A DNA stretch of 64,000 nt, from contig JBEDUK010000110.1 in NCBI GenBank assembly GCA_040414485.1, positions 1-64,000 on the forward strand, given 5' to 3'. Shown one piece after another: positions 8,674 through 17,306 of the stretch (position 1 is the stretch's first letter; the number at the start of each line of letters is the position of its first letter). Origin of the DNA: JBEDUK01 sp040414485. Lineage in GTDB: Bacteria > Actinomycetota > UBA4738. A model generated the notes under the pieces. The model was not told the DNA's origin. It was given only the letters and a program-made list of their open reading frames with translations, and searched no databases. Both the position numbers and the translations under genes were made by a program.

Positions 8674-9255
8674 CTACGAGGCCTTCGGCTTCGCGTCGAG
8701 CGCGGTCGAATGGATCCCCTCCCGGAACTCCTCGACCATCTTCGAGCAGAACGCCGGCAGGTCGTCCGGCTTCCGGCTGCTCACGAGCCCGTGGTCGGTG
8801 TGGACCTCCTCGTCGACCCAGGTGCCGCCGGCGTTCCCGATGTCCGTCTTCAGGCTCGGCCACGAGGTCAGCGTCCGGCCGCGCACGACGTCGGCCTCCA
8901 CGAGGGTCCACGGGCCGTGGCAGATCACCGCGACCGGCTTCCCGGAGTCGAAGAACGAACGGATGAACGCCACGGTGCGCTCGTCCATGCGCAACTTGTC
9001 CGGGTTGGCCACCCCTCCGGGCAGCATGAGCGCGTCGTACTGCTCCGGGTCGGCCATGTCGATGCCGACGTCAACGCTGAACGTGGCGCCCTTGTCCGTG
9101 TGGTTCATGGCCTGGATCGGTTCGTCCTTCGGGGAGACCAGGACGGGCTCCCAGCCGGCGTCCTCGACTGCCTTCCAGGGCTCCGTCAGTTCGACCTGCT
9201 CCACCCCATCCGTTGCGACGAATGCGACCCGCCTGGATTCGGCTTTGTTCCGCAT
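8674..9255 (-). CDS. DJ-1/PfpI family protein
   Basis: A 193-residue class I glutamine-amidotransferase-like protein. The nucleophile elbow is AVICHGPWTL with Cys near residue 112, followed by RGRTLTSWPSLKTDIGNAGGTWVDEE, which matches the PfpI/YhbO branch. Known members act as chaperones, glyoxalases or deglycases and respond to stress; the activity here is inferred from family only. An AGGGA ribosome-binding sequence precedes the ATG. It is the first gene of a two-gene minus-strand unit. Confidence 0.88.
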   Translation of the reverse strand: MRNKAESRRVAFVATDGVEQVELTEPWKAVEDAGWEPVLVSPKDEPIQAMNHTDKGATFSVDVGIDMADPEQYDALMLPGGVANPDKLRMDERTVAFIRSFFDSGKPVAVICHGPWTLVEADVVRGRTLTSWPSLKTDIGNAGGTWVDEEVHTDHGLVSSRKPDDLPAFCSKMVEEFREGIHSTALDAKPKAS

Positions 9256-9417
9256 GTCCCTTCACTCCCTTCGGGCGCGCCGGAACGGCGCGCCGACGCC
9301 CGTTGCTTGAGGCCTACCCATAGCCTCGCCTGAGGTAACCACCGCCGTGGGTGCCCGGCGGACGCGCTTGCGGTCCGCCGGCCCGCCCGGTACGGTCCGC
9401 GACCGGAGGTGGTACCC

Positions 9418-9813
9418 ATGCTGAAGGACTGTCCGACGCACGCGACGCTGCCCGCCGCCGACCTGGCGCGCGCCCGCGCTTTCTACGAGGAGACGCTCGG
9501 ATTCGAAGCGGTCTCGGTCAATCCCGGAGGCGTCTTCTATCAGGCCTCGGGGACGCGGTTCTTCGTCTTCCCGACGAGCGGGGCGGCCAGCGGAAGCCAC
9601 ACGCAGATGGGATTCACCGTGCCCGACATCGAAGCCGAAGTGGCGAACCTTCGGGCGCGCGGCGTGAACCTCGAGTCCTACGACATGGACGGGTTCGACA
9701 AGGACACCCTCGTCTTCACCGGCGGACCGATCCGCTCGGCCTGGTTCCGTGACTCGGAAGGGAACCTCCTGGGCATGGTGCAGTTCGTCGGATCGGCCGG
9801 GTCCGCCGGGTAG
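9418..9813 (+). CDS. VOC family protein (glyoxalase/bleomycin-resistance fold)
   Basis: A 131-residue protein with two VOC modules: LPAADLARARAFYEETLGFE at the N-terminus and a C-terminal WFRDSEGNLLGMVQF strand. These folds bind a metal and serve glyoxalases, dioxygenases or antibiotic-binding proteins; the substrate is unknown. ATG 9418 is supported by GGAGGTGG at 9404-9411. A -10-like TACGGT lies a little upstream, so this gene has an ordinary leadered start. Confidence 0.82.
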   Translation: MLKDCPTHATLPAADLARARAFYEETLGFEAVSVNPGGVFYQASGTRFFVFPTSGAASGSHTQMGFTVPDIEAEVANLRARGVNLESYDMDGFDKDTLVFTGGPIRSAWFRDSEGNLLGMVQFVGSAGSAG

Positions 9814-9837
9814 CCGCAGCCTCCTCACCCGCGCGGC

Positions 9838-9843
9838 TACGCT
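9838..9843 (+). promoter_or_regulatory. -10-like hexamer TACGCT, leaderless context
   Basis: TACGCT is followed by 8 bases and the ATG at 9852 of the MFS transporter. No ribosome-binding sequence is seen between them. Confidence 0.5.
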
Positions 9844-9851
9844 CCTGCGAG

Positions 9852-11105
9852 ATGAAGGAGCGGGCCTTGGATCGCGATCGCGTGGCGCTGACCGGCACCT
9901 TCGTGCTGTTCGGCCTGGTGATCGCCTCGTTCTTCCCGTTCTTCGCGCTGTTCCTGCACGACCGGGGGCTCGATCCGAGCGAGATCGGCGTCGTCGTCGC
10001 GACCATGGCGGTGGCGAGGATCGCCACCAATCCCGTCTGGGGCTCGCTCGCGGACACGCGCCTGGGCCGGCGCAGCGTCCTTCGGATGACGCTCGCGGGC
10101 GGGATCGTCGCGGCGAGCCTGCTGTCGGCGTTCGGCCACGGGCTGACGGCGGTGGTGGTGACGGCCACCCTGCTGGCCGCGTGCAACGGCTCGGTCGGGC
10201 CGAACATCGACGCGCTCGCCCTCACCCATCTGGGGCCCGAGCGGATGACGAACTACGGCCGCATCCGGGCCTGGGAGAGCATGAGCTACGCCACGGCGTG
10301 CATCGCCTTCGGTGCGCTGCTCCAGGGGGTGGGCGTGACCTGGCTCATGGCGGTCCAGGCCGCTTGCATGGGAGCGGTCCTGCTGTGGACGCTGACGTTG
10401 CCAGCGGACCGGCCGGCGCACCGGGCCGAACACGGGCGGATGGGCGCGGTGGGCGCCGTGTTCCGGACGGCGCCGCGGTTCTGGGGCGTCCTCGCCGGCT
10501 CGCTGGTCCTGTGGACCGGTTTCAACGGCGCGTGGAACTTCCTGGCCCTGCGGATCGAGAGCCGAGGAGGCGGCCCGCTCCTGATCGGGATCGGGACCGC
10601 GCTCGGCGGCCTGGTCGAGTTCACCGTGATGCTCGCCTCCGGGCGCCTCATCCGCCGAGTGGGCCTGCGGATCGTCTACGGCCTGGGGGCGGTGGCGTAC
10701 GCGACCGTCTTCCTGCTGTGGGGAGTGGTTCGAAGCGCGGTCCTCGTCTCCGTTCTGGCGACGTTCGAAGGGCTCGGCTTCGCGCTGCTGTTCACCAGCA
10801 GCGTGCAGATCGTCGGCCGCCTGCTCCCGCAGTCCCTGTACTCGACCGGGCAGTCGCTGATCTCCACGGTCGCGTTCGGGATCGCCCCGATCGTCGGCGG
10901 GGCGGTGGGCGGACTCGTGTACCAGCACCTGGGGCCGCAGTCTCTGTACATGGGCGCGTCGGTGCTGGCGCTCGCGGGCGGCCTGGTGGTGTGGCAGACG
11001 CTTGGCGGGCCGGCCTTCCGGCCGGCCCGCCCCGGTACCGAAACCCCGGGGGCCGGCCCGTTCGGGCCGGCCGCCGCACCACCCGGCGAAGCGGGGCTTC
11101 CCTAA
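9852..11105 (+). CDS. MFS transporter
   Basis: A 417-residue membrane protein with about twelve hydrophobic segments. The loop after segment two, WGSLADTRLGRRSVLR, is the major facilitator signature, and a matching loop occurs in the second half. The overall layout resembles the sugar or phenylpropionate-permease-like MFS branch (AFFPFFALFLHDRGL-type start), but the substrate is not known. The last 35 residues are a Pro/Gly/Ala-rich tail encoded by two GC hairpins (11005-11030 and 11051-11072), which looks like coding run into a terminator zone. Confidence 0.85.
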   Translation: MKERALDRDRVALTGTFVLFGLVIASFFPFFALFLHDRGLDPSEIGVVVATMAVARIATNPVWGSLADTRLGRRSVLRMTLAGGIVAASLLSAFGHGLTAVVVTATLLAACNGSVGPNIDALALTHLGPERMTNYGRIRAWESMSYATACIAFGALLQGVGVTWLMAVQAACMGAVLLWTLTLPADRPAHRAEHGRMGAVGAVFRTAPRFWGVLAGSLVLWTGFNGAWNFLALRIESRGGGPLLIGIGTALGGLVEFTVMLASGRLIRRVGLRIVYGLGAVAYATVFLLWGVVRSAVLVSVLATFEGLGFALLFTSSVQIVGRLLPQSLYSTGQSLISTVAFGIAPIVGGAVGGLVYQHLGPQSLYMGASVLALAGGLVVWQTLGGPAFRPARPGTETPGAGPFGPAAAPPGEAGLP

Positions 11106-11130
11106 GGATCGCCTCACCCGGAAGCGGAAC

Positions 11131-11160
11131 GGGGAGAGGGGCGCGGTGGCCCCTCTCCCC
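11131..11160 (+). terminator. 12-bp perfect hairpin between convergent genes
   Basis: GGGGAGAGGGGC (11131-11142) pairs perfectly with GCCCCTCTCCCC (11149-11160) around a 6-base loop. It lies between the MFS stop and the sedolisin stop and could end transcription from both sides. No clear T-run follows, which is common in high-GC actinobacteria. Confidence 0.7.
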
Positions 11161-11186
11161 GTCGTGCGTTTCGAGGAACGCCTGGG

Positions 11187-12407
11187 CTAGAAGGCGCCCA
11201 GCCCGTTCGGCGTCCCCATGCCCGTGGGCAGGTCGTACCCGGCACCCGCGCCGCACTGGAGCGGGTGGGGGCTGCACGAGCCGTTGGTTCCCGCGGTCAC
11301 GTCGTGGAGGCTGCCCGCGGCGCCGTAGACGCTCTGCGCCGGGTAGTTCCACGTCGAGGCGTTCCCGGCCAGCGCGTAGACGGCAGCGACCAGCGGCGAG
11401 GACAGGCTCGTCCCGCCGACGACCACCCAGCCACCCTGGCCGTAGTTGTCGTAGATCGCGGCGCCCGTGTTCGGGTCCGCGTCCGCCGACACATCGTTCA
11501 TGCCGCGCTTGCTCCCGCAGCCGATCGCCGACCAGTTGGTGGCGGTGGTCTGCCAGCTCTGCGCGCTGATGACCGTCGAGCAGCCGGAGCCGGTTCCGTT
11601 CCAGACGGACTCCGACTTGTAGCTGTTGTCGGCGTTCAACTGCAGATTCGTGCCGCCGACCGCGACGACCGTGTTCTGGTTCGCCGGGCACGCCACGCCG
11701 AAGCCGCTGTCACCTGCGGAGACTGTCACAGCGATCTTCTGGTGGTTGTACGCGGTCTGCGTTCCACAGTCGTCCAGGTACGCGCCGTAGCTGTTCGAGA
11801 TGGCGTCGGCGCCCCGGGCCGCCGCGGTGTTGACGGCGGTCGCCAGGTCGCTCCAAGAGTTGCTGTTGGCCTCGTACAGCGCGATCTTGCAGTTCTGGCA
11901 GATCGCGTGCGCCACCTGCACGTCCAGTGCGATCTCGAGGCCCCAGCCCGTGTTGCCCGCTGGGAGGGGGGACTTCAGACCGTTCTGGTTGCGCACGTCA
12001 AGGCAGGCGGTCTTGTGCTTCGTGCTGCACTTGGGGGTGTTCGGGAGCCCGAACTGCGCGTTGTACGTGTTGAGGTTGGCCAGAACATTCGGGTTGGCGA
12101 ACGCGTCGACGATGGCGATCGTGTGCTTGCCCACCGCCGTCGTCGGCAGGTTGTAGCCGGTGTGGAACTGGACCGGGCCATAGCCGCTCACGTTCGGGTT
12201 CACAGCGATCGCGCGTCCGTGGGTGTCGGTGACGACCCGCGCGAAACACTCCGCGTACGTCGATGAGCGGGAGATCCCGCAGACGGCCCTCGAGGACCCG
12301 TGCATGGCGCGGGTCGAGCCGGCTGCAGTGGATGCCCCAGCCTGCATCATCGACGCGGCGCTGAGGACAGCGACCACGCCGAAGGACGTCACAATCCTTC
12401 GCAGCAT
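11187..12407 (-). CDS. Secreted S53 (sedolisin) family serine-carboxyl peptidase
   Basis: A 406-residue protein with a signal peptide (MLRRIVTSFGVVAVLS, cleavage probably after ASA near residue 26). The sedolisin catalytic set is visible: Glu158 and Asp162 in GWGLEIALDVQ, Asp233 in SAGDSGFG, and Ser334 in GGTSLSSP. Sedolisins are exported endopeptidases, most active at acidic pH. The usual long inhibitory prodomain is very short or absent here. ATG 12407 has a strong GGGAGG site five bases upstream. It is divergent from the GcvT-like gene. Confidence 0.88.
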   Translation of the reverse strand: MLRRIVTSFGVVAVLSAASMMQAGASTAAGSTRAMHGSSRAVCGISRSSTYAECFARVVTDTHGRAIAVNPNVSGYGPVQFHTGYNLPTTAVGKHTIAIVDAFANPNVLANLNTYNAQFGLPNTPKCSTKHKTACLDVRNQNGLKSPLPAGNTGWGLEIALDVQVAHAICQNCKIALYEANSNSWSDLATAVNTAAARGADAISNSYGAYLDDCGTQTAYNHQKIAVTVSAGDSGFGVACPANQNTVVAVGGTNLQLNADNSYKSESVWNGTGSGCSTVISAQSWQTTATNWSAIGCGSKRGMNDVSADADPNTGAAIYDNYGQGGWVVVGGTSLSSPLVAAVYALAGNASTWNYPAQSVYGAAGSLHDVTAGTNGSCSPHPLQCGAGAGYDLPTGMGTPNGLGAF

Positions 12408-12614
12408 TGAACCTCCCTGTTCCGAAGCGGTGCGTGCAGGACCCGCCGGGGGGGGATTCGCGGGTACACCACTCCCGTGCCCGATTCGCCTGAATTGGCC
12501 GGCGAAGTCTACATGCGCCGGACCGCTTGTGCCATCGGTCGTCGGACGTCCCCCGAACATGCCTCCGGACCAGCCTGATGACACGCGCCGGAGGGCGGGA
12601 AGGAGCCGTTCGAA

Positions 12615-12636
12615 GTTGACTGAACAGCCGTTCAAC
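12615..12636. promoter_or_regulatory. Nested inverted repeat in the divergent sedolisin / GcvT-like gap
   Basis: GTTGA (12615-12619) and TCAAC (12632-12636) enclose TGAAC (12621-12625) and GTTCA (12630-12634) around AGCC. The 280-base gap (12408-12687) is otherwise featureless apart from the two ribosome-binding sites. This is an operator candidate for one or both divergent genes; the regulator is unknown. Confidence 0.3.
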
Positions 12637-12687
12637 ATTCAGCATATGTGTGCCGGCCGGGGGGGCCGGGACTGGAGGCCGTGCGCC

Positions 12688-13845
12688 ATGCTCGACATGC
12701 ACGTCGGTTCGACCACCCTCTATTTCGGTCCGTGGTACCGCAGGTCGCCGTATTTCGAGTCGACGCTGCGCGCCGGCTGCCGCGCATACGACATCTACAA
12801 CCACATGTATCTGCCGGCGTACTACGACGATCCGGTGACCGAATATTGGGCGCTGCTGAACGGGGTGACGGTCTGGGACGTGAGCGTCGAGCGCATCGTG
12901 CAGATCCAGGGACCCGACGCGCTCACGTTCACCAACATGATGACGTGCCGCGACCTCACCACCTGCGCGGTCGGACAGGGCAAGTACGCCGTCATCACCT
13001 CGCCGGACGGCGGCATCGTGAACGACCCGGTCCTGCTTCGCGTGGCCGAGGACACGTTCTGGCTGGCGCTCGCGGACAGCGACGTGGCGCTGTACGCACG
13101 CGGCCTGGCCGTGAACTCCGGGATGAACGTGACCGTGAGCGAGCCGCCGGTCTACCCGCTCCAGGTCCAGGGGCCGAAGTCGAAGGACGTCATCGGTTCG
13201 CTCTTCGGCGCGGAGATCGTCAACCTGCGTTACTACTGGTGTGCCGAAGCGTCGCTCGACGGAATTCCGGTCGTCATCTCCCGCACGGGATGGACGGGGG
13301 AGATCGGATTCGAGGTCTATCTGTGCGATCCGAAGCGTGGCGCCGATCTGTGGGACCGGATCGTGGAAGCGGGGCGGCAGTTCGACATCCGGCCCATCGC
13401 GCCGTGCGAGGCGCGGCGCATCGAAGCGGGAATCTTCAACTGCAATTCGGACTTCAGCATCGAGAACAACCCCTTCGAAGTCACGGGGCTCGAGCGGTTG
13501 GTGGAGTCCCAGGATGCCGACTATCTGGGGAAGGCCGCGCTGGAGCGGATCCGCCGCGAGGGCGTCTCGAAGAAACTCGTGGGGATCGAGGTGGGCGGCG
13601 AGCCGCTTCCGTTCGAGATCACGCAGTTCTGGCCCGCCTTCTCCGGAGGCGAGCGCATCGGGCACGTCACGGACCTCATCAGGTCGCCGCGACTCGAGAG
13701 GAACATCGGGTACGTCTGGGTGCCGATCGAGCTCGCCGACCCCGGCACGGAGTTGGAGGTCGAGATGCCCGACGGCTCCCGTTCCCAGGCCCGGACGGCG
13801 GCGCTTCCGTTCCTCGACCCCCGCAAGGCCATCCCGAAGGGCTAG
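12688..13845 (+). CDS. GcvT-like aminomethyltransferase family protein
   Basis: A 385-residue protein of the glycine cleavage T-protein / DMSP-demethylase superfamily. Visible marks are VTVWDVSVERIVQIQGPDALTF near the N-terminus, QGPKSKDVIGSLF, SRTGWTGEIGFEVYL, and PCEARRIEAGI. Such proteins move one-carbon units onto tetrahydrofolate from glycine, sarcosine, dimethylglycine or related compounds. It is not accompanied by gcvP or gcvH, so classical glycine cleavage is unlikely. GGAGG at 12674-12678 supports ATG 12688. A second, distinct GcvT-like protein lies at 35955-37163. Confidence 0.8.
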   Translation: MLDMHVGSTTLYFGPWYRRSPYFESTLRAGCRAYDIYNHMYLPAYYDDPVTEYWALLNGVTVWDVSVERIVQIQGPDALTFTNMMTCRDLTTCAVGQGKYAVITSPDGGIVNDPVLLRVAEDTFWLALADSDVALYARGLAVNSGMNVTVSEPPVYPLQVQGPKSKDVIGSLFGAEIVNLRYYWCAEASLDGIPVVISRTGWTGEIGFEVYLCDPKRGADLWDRIVEAGRQFDIRPIAPCEARRIEAGIFNCNSDFSIENNPFEVTGLERLVESQDADYLGKAALERIRREGVSKKLVGIEVGGEPLPFEITQFWPAFSGGERIGHVTDLIRSPRLERNIGYVWVPIELADPGTELEVEMPDGSRSQARTAALPFLDPRKAIPKG

Positions 13846-13888
13846 CCATCGGGGCCGATCCCGGCCGCCGGCCGGCATTGCGGTGGAG

Positions 13889-13894
13889 TAGCCT
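13889..13894 (+). promoter_or_regulatory. -10-like hexamer TAGCCT, leaderless context
   Basis: TAGCCT is followed by 8 bases and the ATG at 13903 of the DUF2277 gene, with no ribosome-binding sequence. Confidence 0.45.
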
Positions 13895-13902
13895 GGCCCG
13901 CC

Positions 13903-14118
13903 ATGTGCCGATCCATCAAGACGCTCCGCCGGCCGGACGAGCCGGCAACAGAAGAGGAGATCCGCGCCGCCGCCCTGCAGTTCGTGCGGAAGGTCAGCGG
14001 CTACCGGGTTCCGTCGAAGGCGAACGCAGAGGCGTTCGACGCCGCGGTCGATGACGTGACGGTGGCATCACGGCGCCTCCTGGAATCCCTGGCGCAGCGC
14101 TCAGCGACCCGACGGTGA
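13903..14118 (+). CDS. DUF2277 family protein
   Basis: A 71-residue protein beginning MCRSIKTLRRPDEPAT and continuing with a helical EEEIRAAALQFVRKVSGY segment, the conserved DUF2277 pattern. The function of the family is unknown. The starting MCRSIK with a single early Cys is typical of the family. Its stop overlaps the GTG of the next gene by four bases, so it is probably co-translated with the phospholipase-like lipoprotein. Confidence 0.88.
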   Translation: MCRSIKTLRRPDEPATEEEIRAAALQFVRKVSGYRVPSKANAEAFDAAVDDVTVASRRLLESLAQRSATRR

Positions 14119-15581
14119 GGAGTCCATCAACGGTGGGCCGCCGGGCTGCCGCGAGGCGGTCCGCCCTCGGCCTGGCGTCCGTGTGCCTTGCTGCGTCCCT
14201 GCTCGTGTCCTGCACTTCCAACGCGTCGCCGCCGTCAGCAGGTGGCCCTGTGCGCACCACCTCGCCGAGGGGCAGCGGCGGGGGCACCTCGCCGGGCCCC
14301 ACCGCGTCGCCCTCCGTCACGGCGGCGACCGGCGCGGGCTCGATCGATCAGATCCAGCACGTCATCTTCATCGTCAAGGAGAACAGGACCTTCGACTCGT
14401 ACTTCGGCGCGTACCCGGGTGCCGACGGCGCCACGACCGGGCGGACCTACGACGGCCGGACCGTTCGGCTCAAACGCGCGCCCGACGTGCTTCCGGTGGA
14501 CATCGCCCACGGGTTCTCCAACGGCCTGCAATCCATCGACGGCGGGAAGATGGACGGCTTCAGCCTCATCCCGGGAAACGACCGCCTGCAGGGGTACGTG
14601 CAGTATTCGCGGTCGCAGATGCCGGCCTACTGGGCCTACGCCGACCGGTTCGTGCTCGCCGATCACTTCTTCACGTCGATCTTCGGCGCGACGTACCCGG
14701 AGCACCTCTACGTCGCGGCCGCGCAGTCCGACCTGATCGTCGACAACAAGTCCACGGCCGATCACCCGGGCAACTACTGCGACGACCCGACCGAGTATTC
14801 GACGAAATTCAAGAGCCGCCTGACCGCGGCGCAGCAGGCGAAGATCACGTATTACGAACAGCGGATCAATCAGCCGGGCATGCGCGACGCGCTGACGAAG
14901 TACTGGACCTCGATCCGCCTGTGCTTCGAGATCAAGGTGCTGCCGGACGAGCTCGAGCGGGCCGGTGTCTCATGGAAGTACTACGTGACGAACGATCGCT
15001 GGCAGGACGTCCTTCAGTCCGTGCGGCACGTGCGCTACGGCCCGATGTGGAAGAAGGTGCAGGATCCCTCGCAGTTCATGAAGGACTTGAAAGGCAGTCA
15101 CCTTCCCCAGGTGTCCTGGCTGATCCCGCCCGAGCCGTACAACGAGCATCCGGGAGAGGGCGTCAGCGTCTGCGCGGGAGAGAACTGGACCGTGCAGCAA
15201 TTGAACGCCATCCAGCAGAGCCCGTACTGGCCGCACACGCTGGTGGTGCTCATCTGGGACGACTTCGGCGGCTTCTACGACCACGTGCCGCCGCCCCTGT
15301 ACGACATCATGGGCCTGGGGCCGAGGACGCCCGCGCTGATCATGTCGCCCTGGACCAGGGCGGGATCGAACGGCGACGGCGGCTCGATCGATCACACCGT
15401 GTACGAGGCCTCGTCGGTCCTGCGGTTCATCGAGGACCGGTGGGACCTCGCGCCCATGACGTCCCGAGACGCGCGGGCGGACCCGCTGACGGGCGCCCTG
15501 GACTTCTCGCAGCCTCCCCGGCTCGACCCGCTGATCCTTCACGGGCGCCACGACTGCCCGTACGGGAACGACCTGGGCTGA
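14115..15581 (+). CDS. Secreted phospholipase-C-family phosphoesterase lipoprotein
   Basis: A 488-residue protein of the bacterial phosphoesterase (acid phosphatase / phospholipase C) family. A lipoprotein signal ends at LLVSC near residue 33, followed by a Ser/Gly/Thr-rich linker. The enzyme domain opens with HVIFIVKENRTFDSYFGAYPGADG, the metal-binding and nucleophile region of the family, and later has LVVLIWDDFGGFYDHVPPP with the second metal site. It probably hydrolyses phosphodiesters or phosphomonoesters outside the membrane, with the substrate unknown. The GTG start overlaps the DUF2277 stop. Confidence 0.87.
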   Translation: MRSPSTVGRRAAARRSALGLASVCLAASLLVSCTSNASPPSAGGPVRTTSPRGSGGGTSPGPTASPSVTAATGAGSIDQIQHVIFIVKENRTFDSYFGAYPGADGATTGRTYDGRTVRLKRAPDVLPVDIAHGFSNGLQSIDGGKMDGFSLIPGNDRLQGYVQYSRSQMPAYWAYADRFVLADHFFTSIFGATYPEHLYVAAAQSDLIVDNKSTADHPGNYCDDPTEYSTKFKSRLTAAQQAKITYYEQRINQPGMRDALTKYWTSIRLCFEIKVLPDELERAGVSWKYYVTNDRWQDVLQSVRHVRYGPMWKKVQDPSQFMKDLKGSHLPQVSWLIPPEPYNEHPGEGVSVCAGENWTVQQLNAIQQSPYWPHTLVVLIWDDFGGFYDHVPPPLYDIMGLGPRTPALIMSPWTRAGSNGDGGSIDHTVYEASSVLRFIEDRWDLAPMTSRDARADPLTGALDFSQPPRLDPLILHGRHDCPYGNDLG

Positions 15582-15620
15582 CGTCGACCGCCTCGGCGGC
15601 GCTGACCGCCCGCGGGGGGT

Positions 15621-17282
15621 TCAGGCGATGACCGGGCGGTGGCGGTCGATGATCGAACCCAGATCCGTGCCGGACGGCAGGGTGCCGAACGACCGCGGGC
15701 CGTCGCTGTCCAGCCGTGAGCCGATGAACGCGTCCGCGACGGCTGCAGGCGAATGCCGGAGCGCCAGCGACGCCTGAAGGATCAGCGCCAGACGCTCGGC
15801 CGAGCGCCTCGCCTCGCGTTCGGCCTCGTCCGGATCCATCGAGCCGAGGCGCGACAGGTCCGACCGCGCTCCGTCGACGGCACGGTCGAATCGCCGGTCC
15901 GTCCCACGAGCCTGTTCGATCTCTTCGAAGACGGCATCGGCCGCCTCCGGCGCCCTAGCCAGTGCCCGCAGCACGTCCAGCGCGATGACGTTGCCGCTCC
16001 CCTCCCAGATCGAGTTGAGGGGCGAGTCCCTCAGCAGGCGCGGCAAGGGCGACTCCTCGACGTAGCCGTTGCCGCCGAGCACCTCCATCGCCTCGGCCGC
16101 GACAGGGGTCGCCCGCTTGCAGACCCAGAACTTGGCCACGGGCGTGGCCAGGCGCTGGAAGGCAAGGGCGGCCTCCGACCCGGTCCCGGCCTCGTCGAAC
16201 GCCCGCGCCAGCCGGAACGCCAGCATGCTGGCCGCCTCCGACTCGAGACAGAGGTCCGCCAGGACGCTCCGCATGAGCGGCTGGTCCAGGAGCCTCCGGC
16301 CGAACGCGGTTCGGAACGCCGCGTGGTGGGTCGCCTCGGCGACCGCGCGACGCATGTTGGCCGCCGAGCCCAGGACGCAGTCGAGGCGCGTGTGATTGAC
16401 CATCTCGATGATGGTCGGCACGCCGCGACCCTCCTCGCCGACGCGCCACGCGAGCGCGCCGTCGAATTCGACCTCACCGGACGCGAGCGAGCGCGTCCCG
16501 AGCTTGTCCTTCAGCCGGATGATGTGGAAGCCGTCGTTCCGCGAACCATCGGGGAGCGCGCGGGGGAGCAGGAAGCACGTCAGCCCGCCGGGCGCCTGCG
16601 CGAGCACGAGGAACGCGTCCGAGACCGGATGCGAGCAGAACCACTTGTGGCCGGTGAGCTCGTAGACCCCCTCGCCGCCGGCGGCCGGGACCGCCTGTGT
16701 CGTGTTCGCCCGGACGTCCGAGCCCCCCTGCTTCTCGGTCATGGCCATTCCGCAGAGCGCCGCCGCCGCCGGATCGGCGTCGGTGAATCGTGGTTCCCAG
16801 CCGGCGGCCAGGGCCGGCTCGTGCCGGAGGGCAGGGACCGCCGCGTACGTCATGGACAGCGGGCAGCCGACGCCGGCTTCGGCCTGCGAGAGCAGGTACA
16901 GCAGGGCGCCCCGGACCACGTGCCCGCCCGCGCGCGGTTCGCGCCACGGCAGCGACGGGATGCCGGCCGAGATGCCGAGGTGCAGAAGCGCGGTCCATGC
17001 CGGGTGGAACTCGACCTCGTCCACGCGATTGCCGTACCGGTCGTGCGTGCGAAGCGACGGAGGGTTGCGGTCCGCGAGCGGGCCCCATTCGGCCAGCGGC
17101 TCGCGGCCGACGGCGGACCCGAACGCGTGGAGCCGCTCCGCGCCCCATTCGCCGCCCTCGCGGGCAGTCGCCTCCACCAGGACGCGGTCCTGTTCGAACA
17201 GATCGAATCCCTGCAGCGGAGGTGGTTGGTTCGTCACCCGATGCGTTTCGTGCTGCCCGGTGGTGCGATCCTGAAGCGCCAT
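15621..17282 (-). CDS. aidB: Acyl-CoA dehydrogenase family protein, AidB-like
   Basis: A 553-residue acyl-CoA dehydrogenase of the AidB/DszC-like long branch. Marks are GMAMTEKQGGSDVRANTT in the FAD-binding region, TGHKWFCSHP, FGRRLLDQPLMRSVLADL, and EVLGGNGYVEESPLPRLLRDSPLNSIWEGSGNV, which holds the C-terminal motif. AidB binds DNA and is linked to alkylation damage; acyl-CoA activity is low. The name is by similarity. A TAGCCT hexamer (17294-17299 complement) lies 11 bases upstream of the ATG. The Eis-like gene ends 24 bases before it on the same strand. Confidence 0.83.
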   Translation of the reverse strand: MALQDRTTGQHETHRVTNQPPPLQGFDLFEQDRVLVEATAREGGEWGAERLHAFGSAVGREPLAEWGPLADRNPPSLRTHDRYGNRVDEVEFHPAWTALLHLGISAGIPSLPWREPRAGGHVVRGALLYLLSQAEAGVGCPLSMTYAAVPALRHEPALAAGWEPRFTDADPAAAALCGMAMTEKQGGSDVRANTTQAVPAAGGEGVYELTGHKWFCSHPVSDAFLVLAQAPGGLTCFLLPRALPDGSRNDGFHIIRLKDKLGTRSLASGEVEFDGALAWRVGEEGRGVPTIIEMVNHTRLDCVLGSAANMRRAVAEATHHAAFRTAFGRRLLDQPLMRSVLADLCLESEAASMLAFRLARAFDEAGTGSEAALAFQRLATPVAKFWVCKRATPVAAEAMEVLGGNGYVEESPLPRLLRDSPLNSIWEGSGNVIALDVLRALARAPEAADAVFEEIEQARGTDRRFDRAVDGARSDLSRLGSMDPDEAEREARRSAERLALILQASLALRHSPAAVADAFIGSRLDSDGPRSFGTLPSGTDLGSIIDRHRPVIA

Positions 17283-17306
17283 CGACGAGCGCGAGGCTAC
17301 GCCGTT

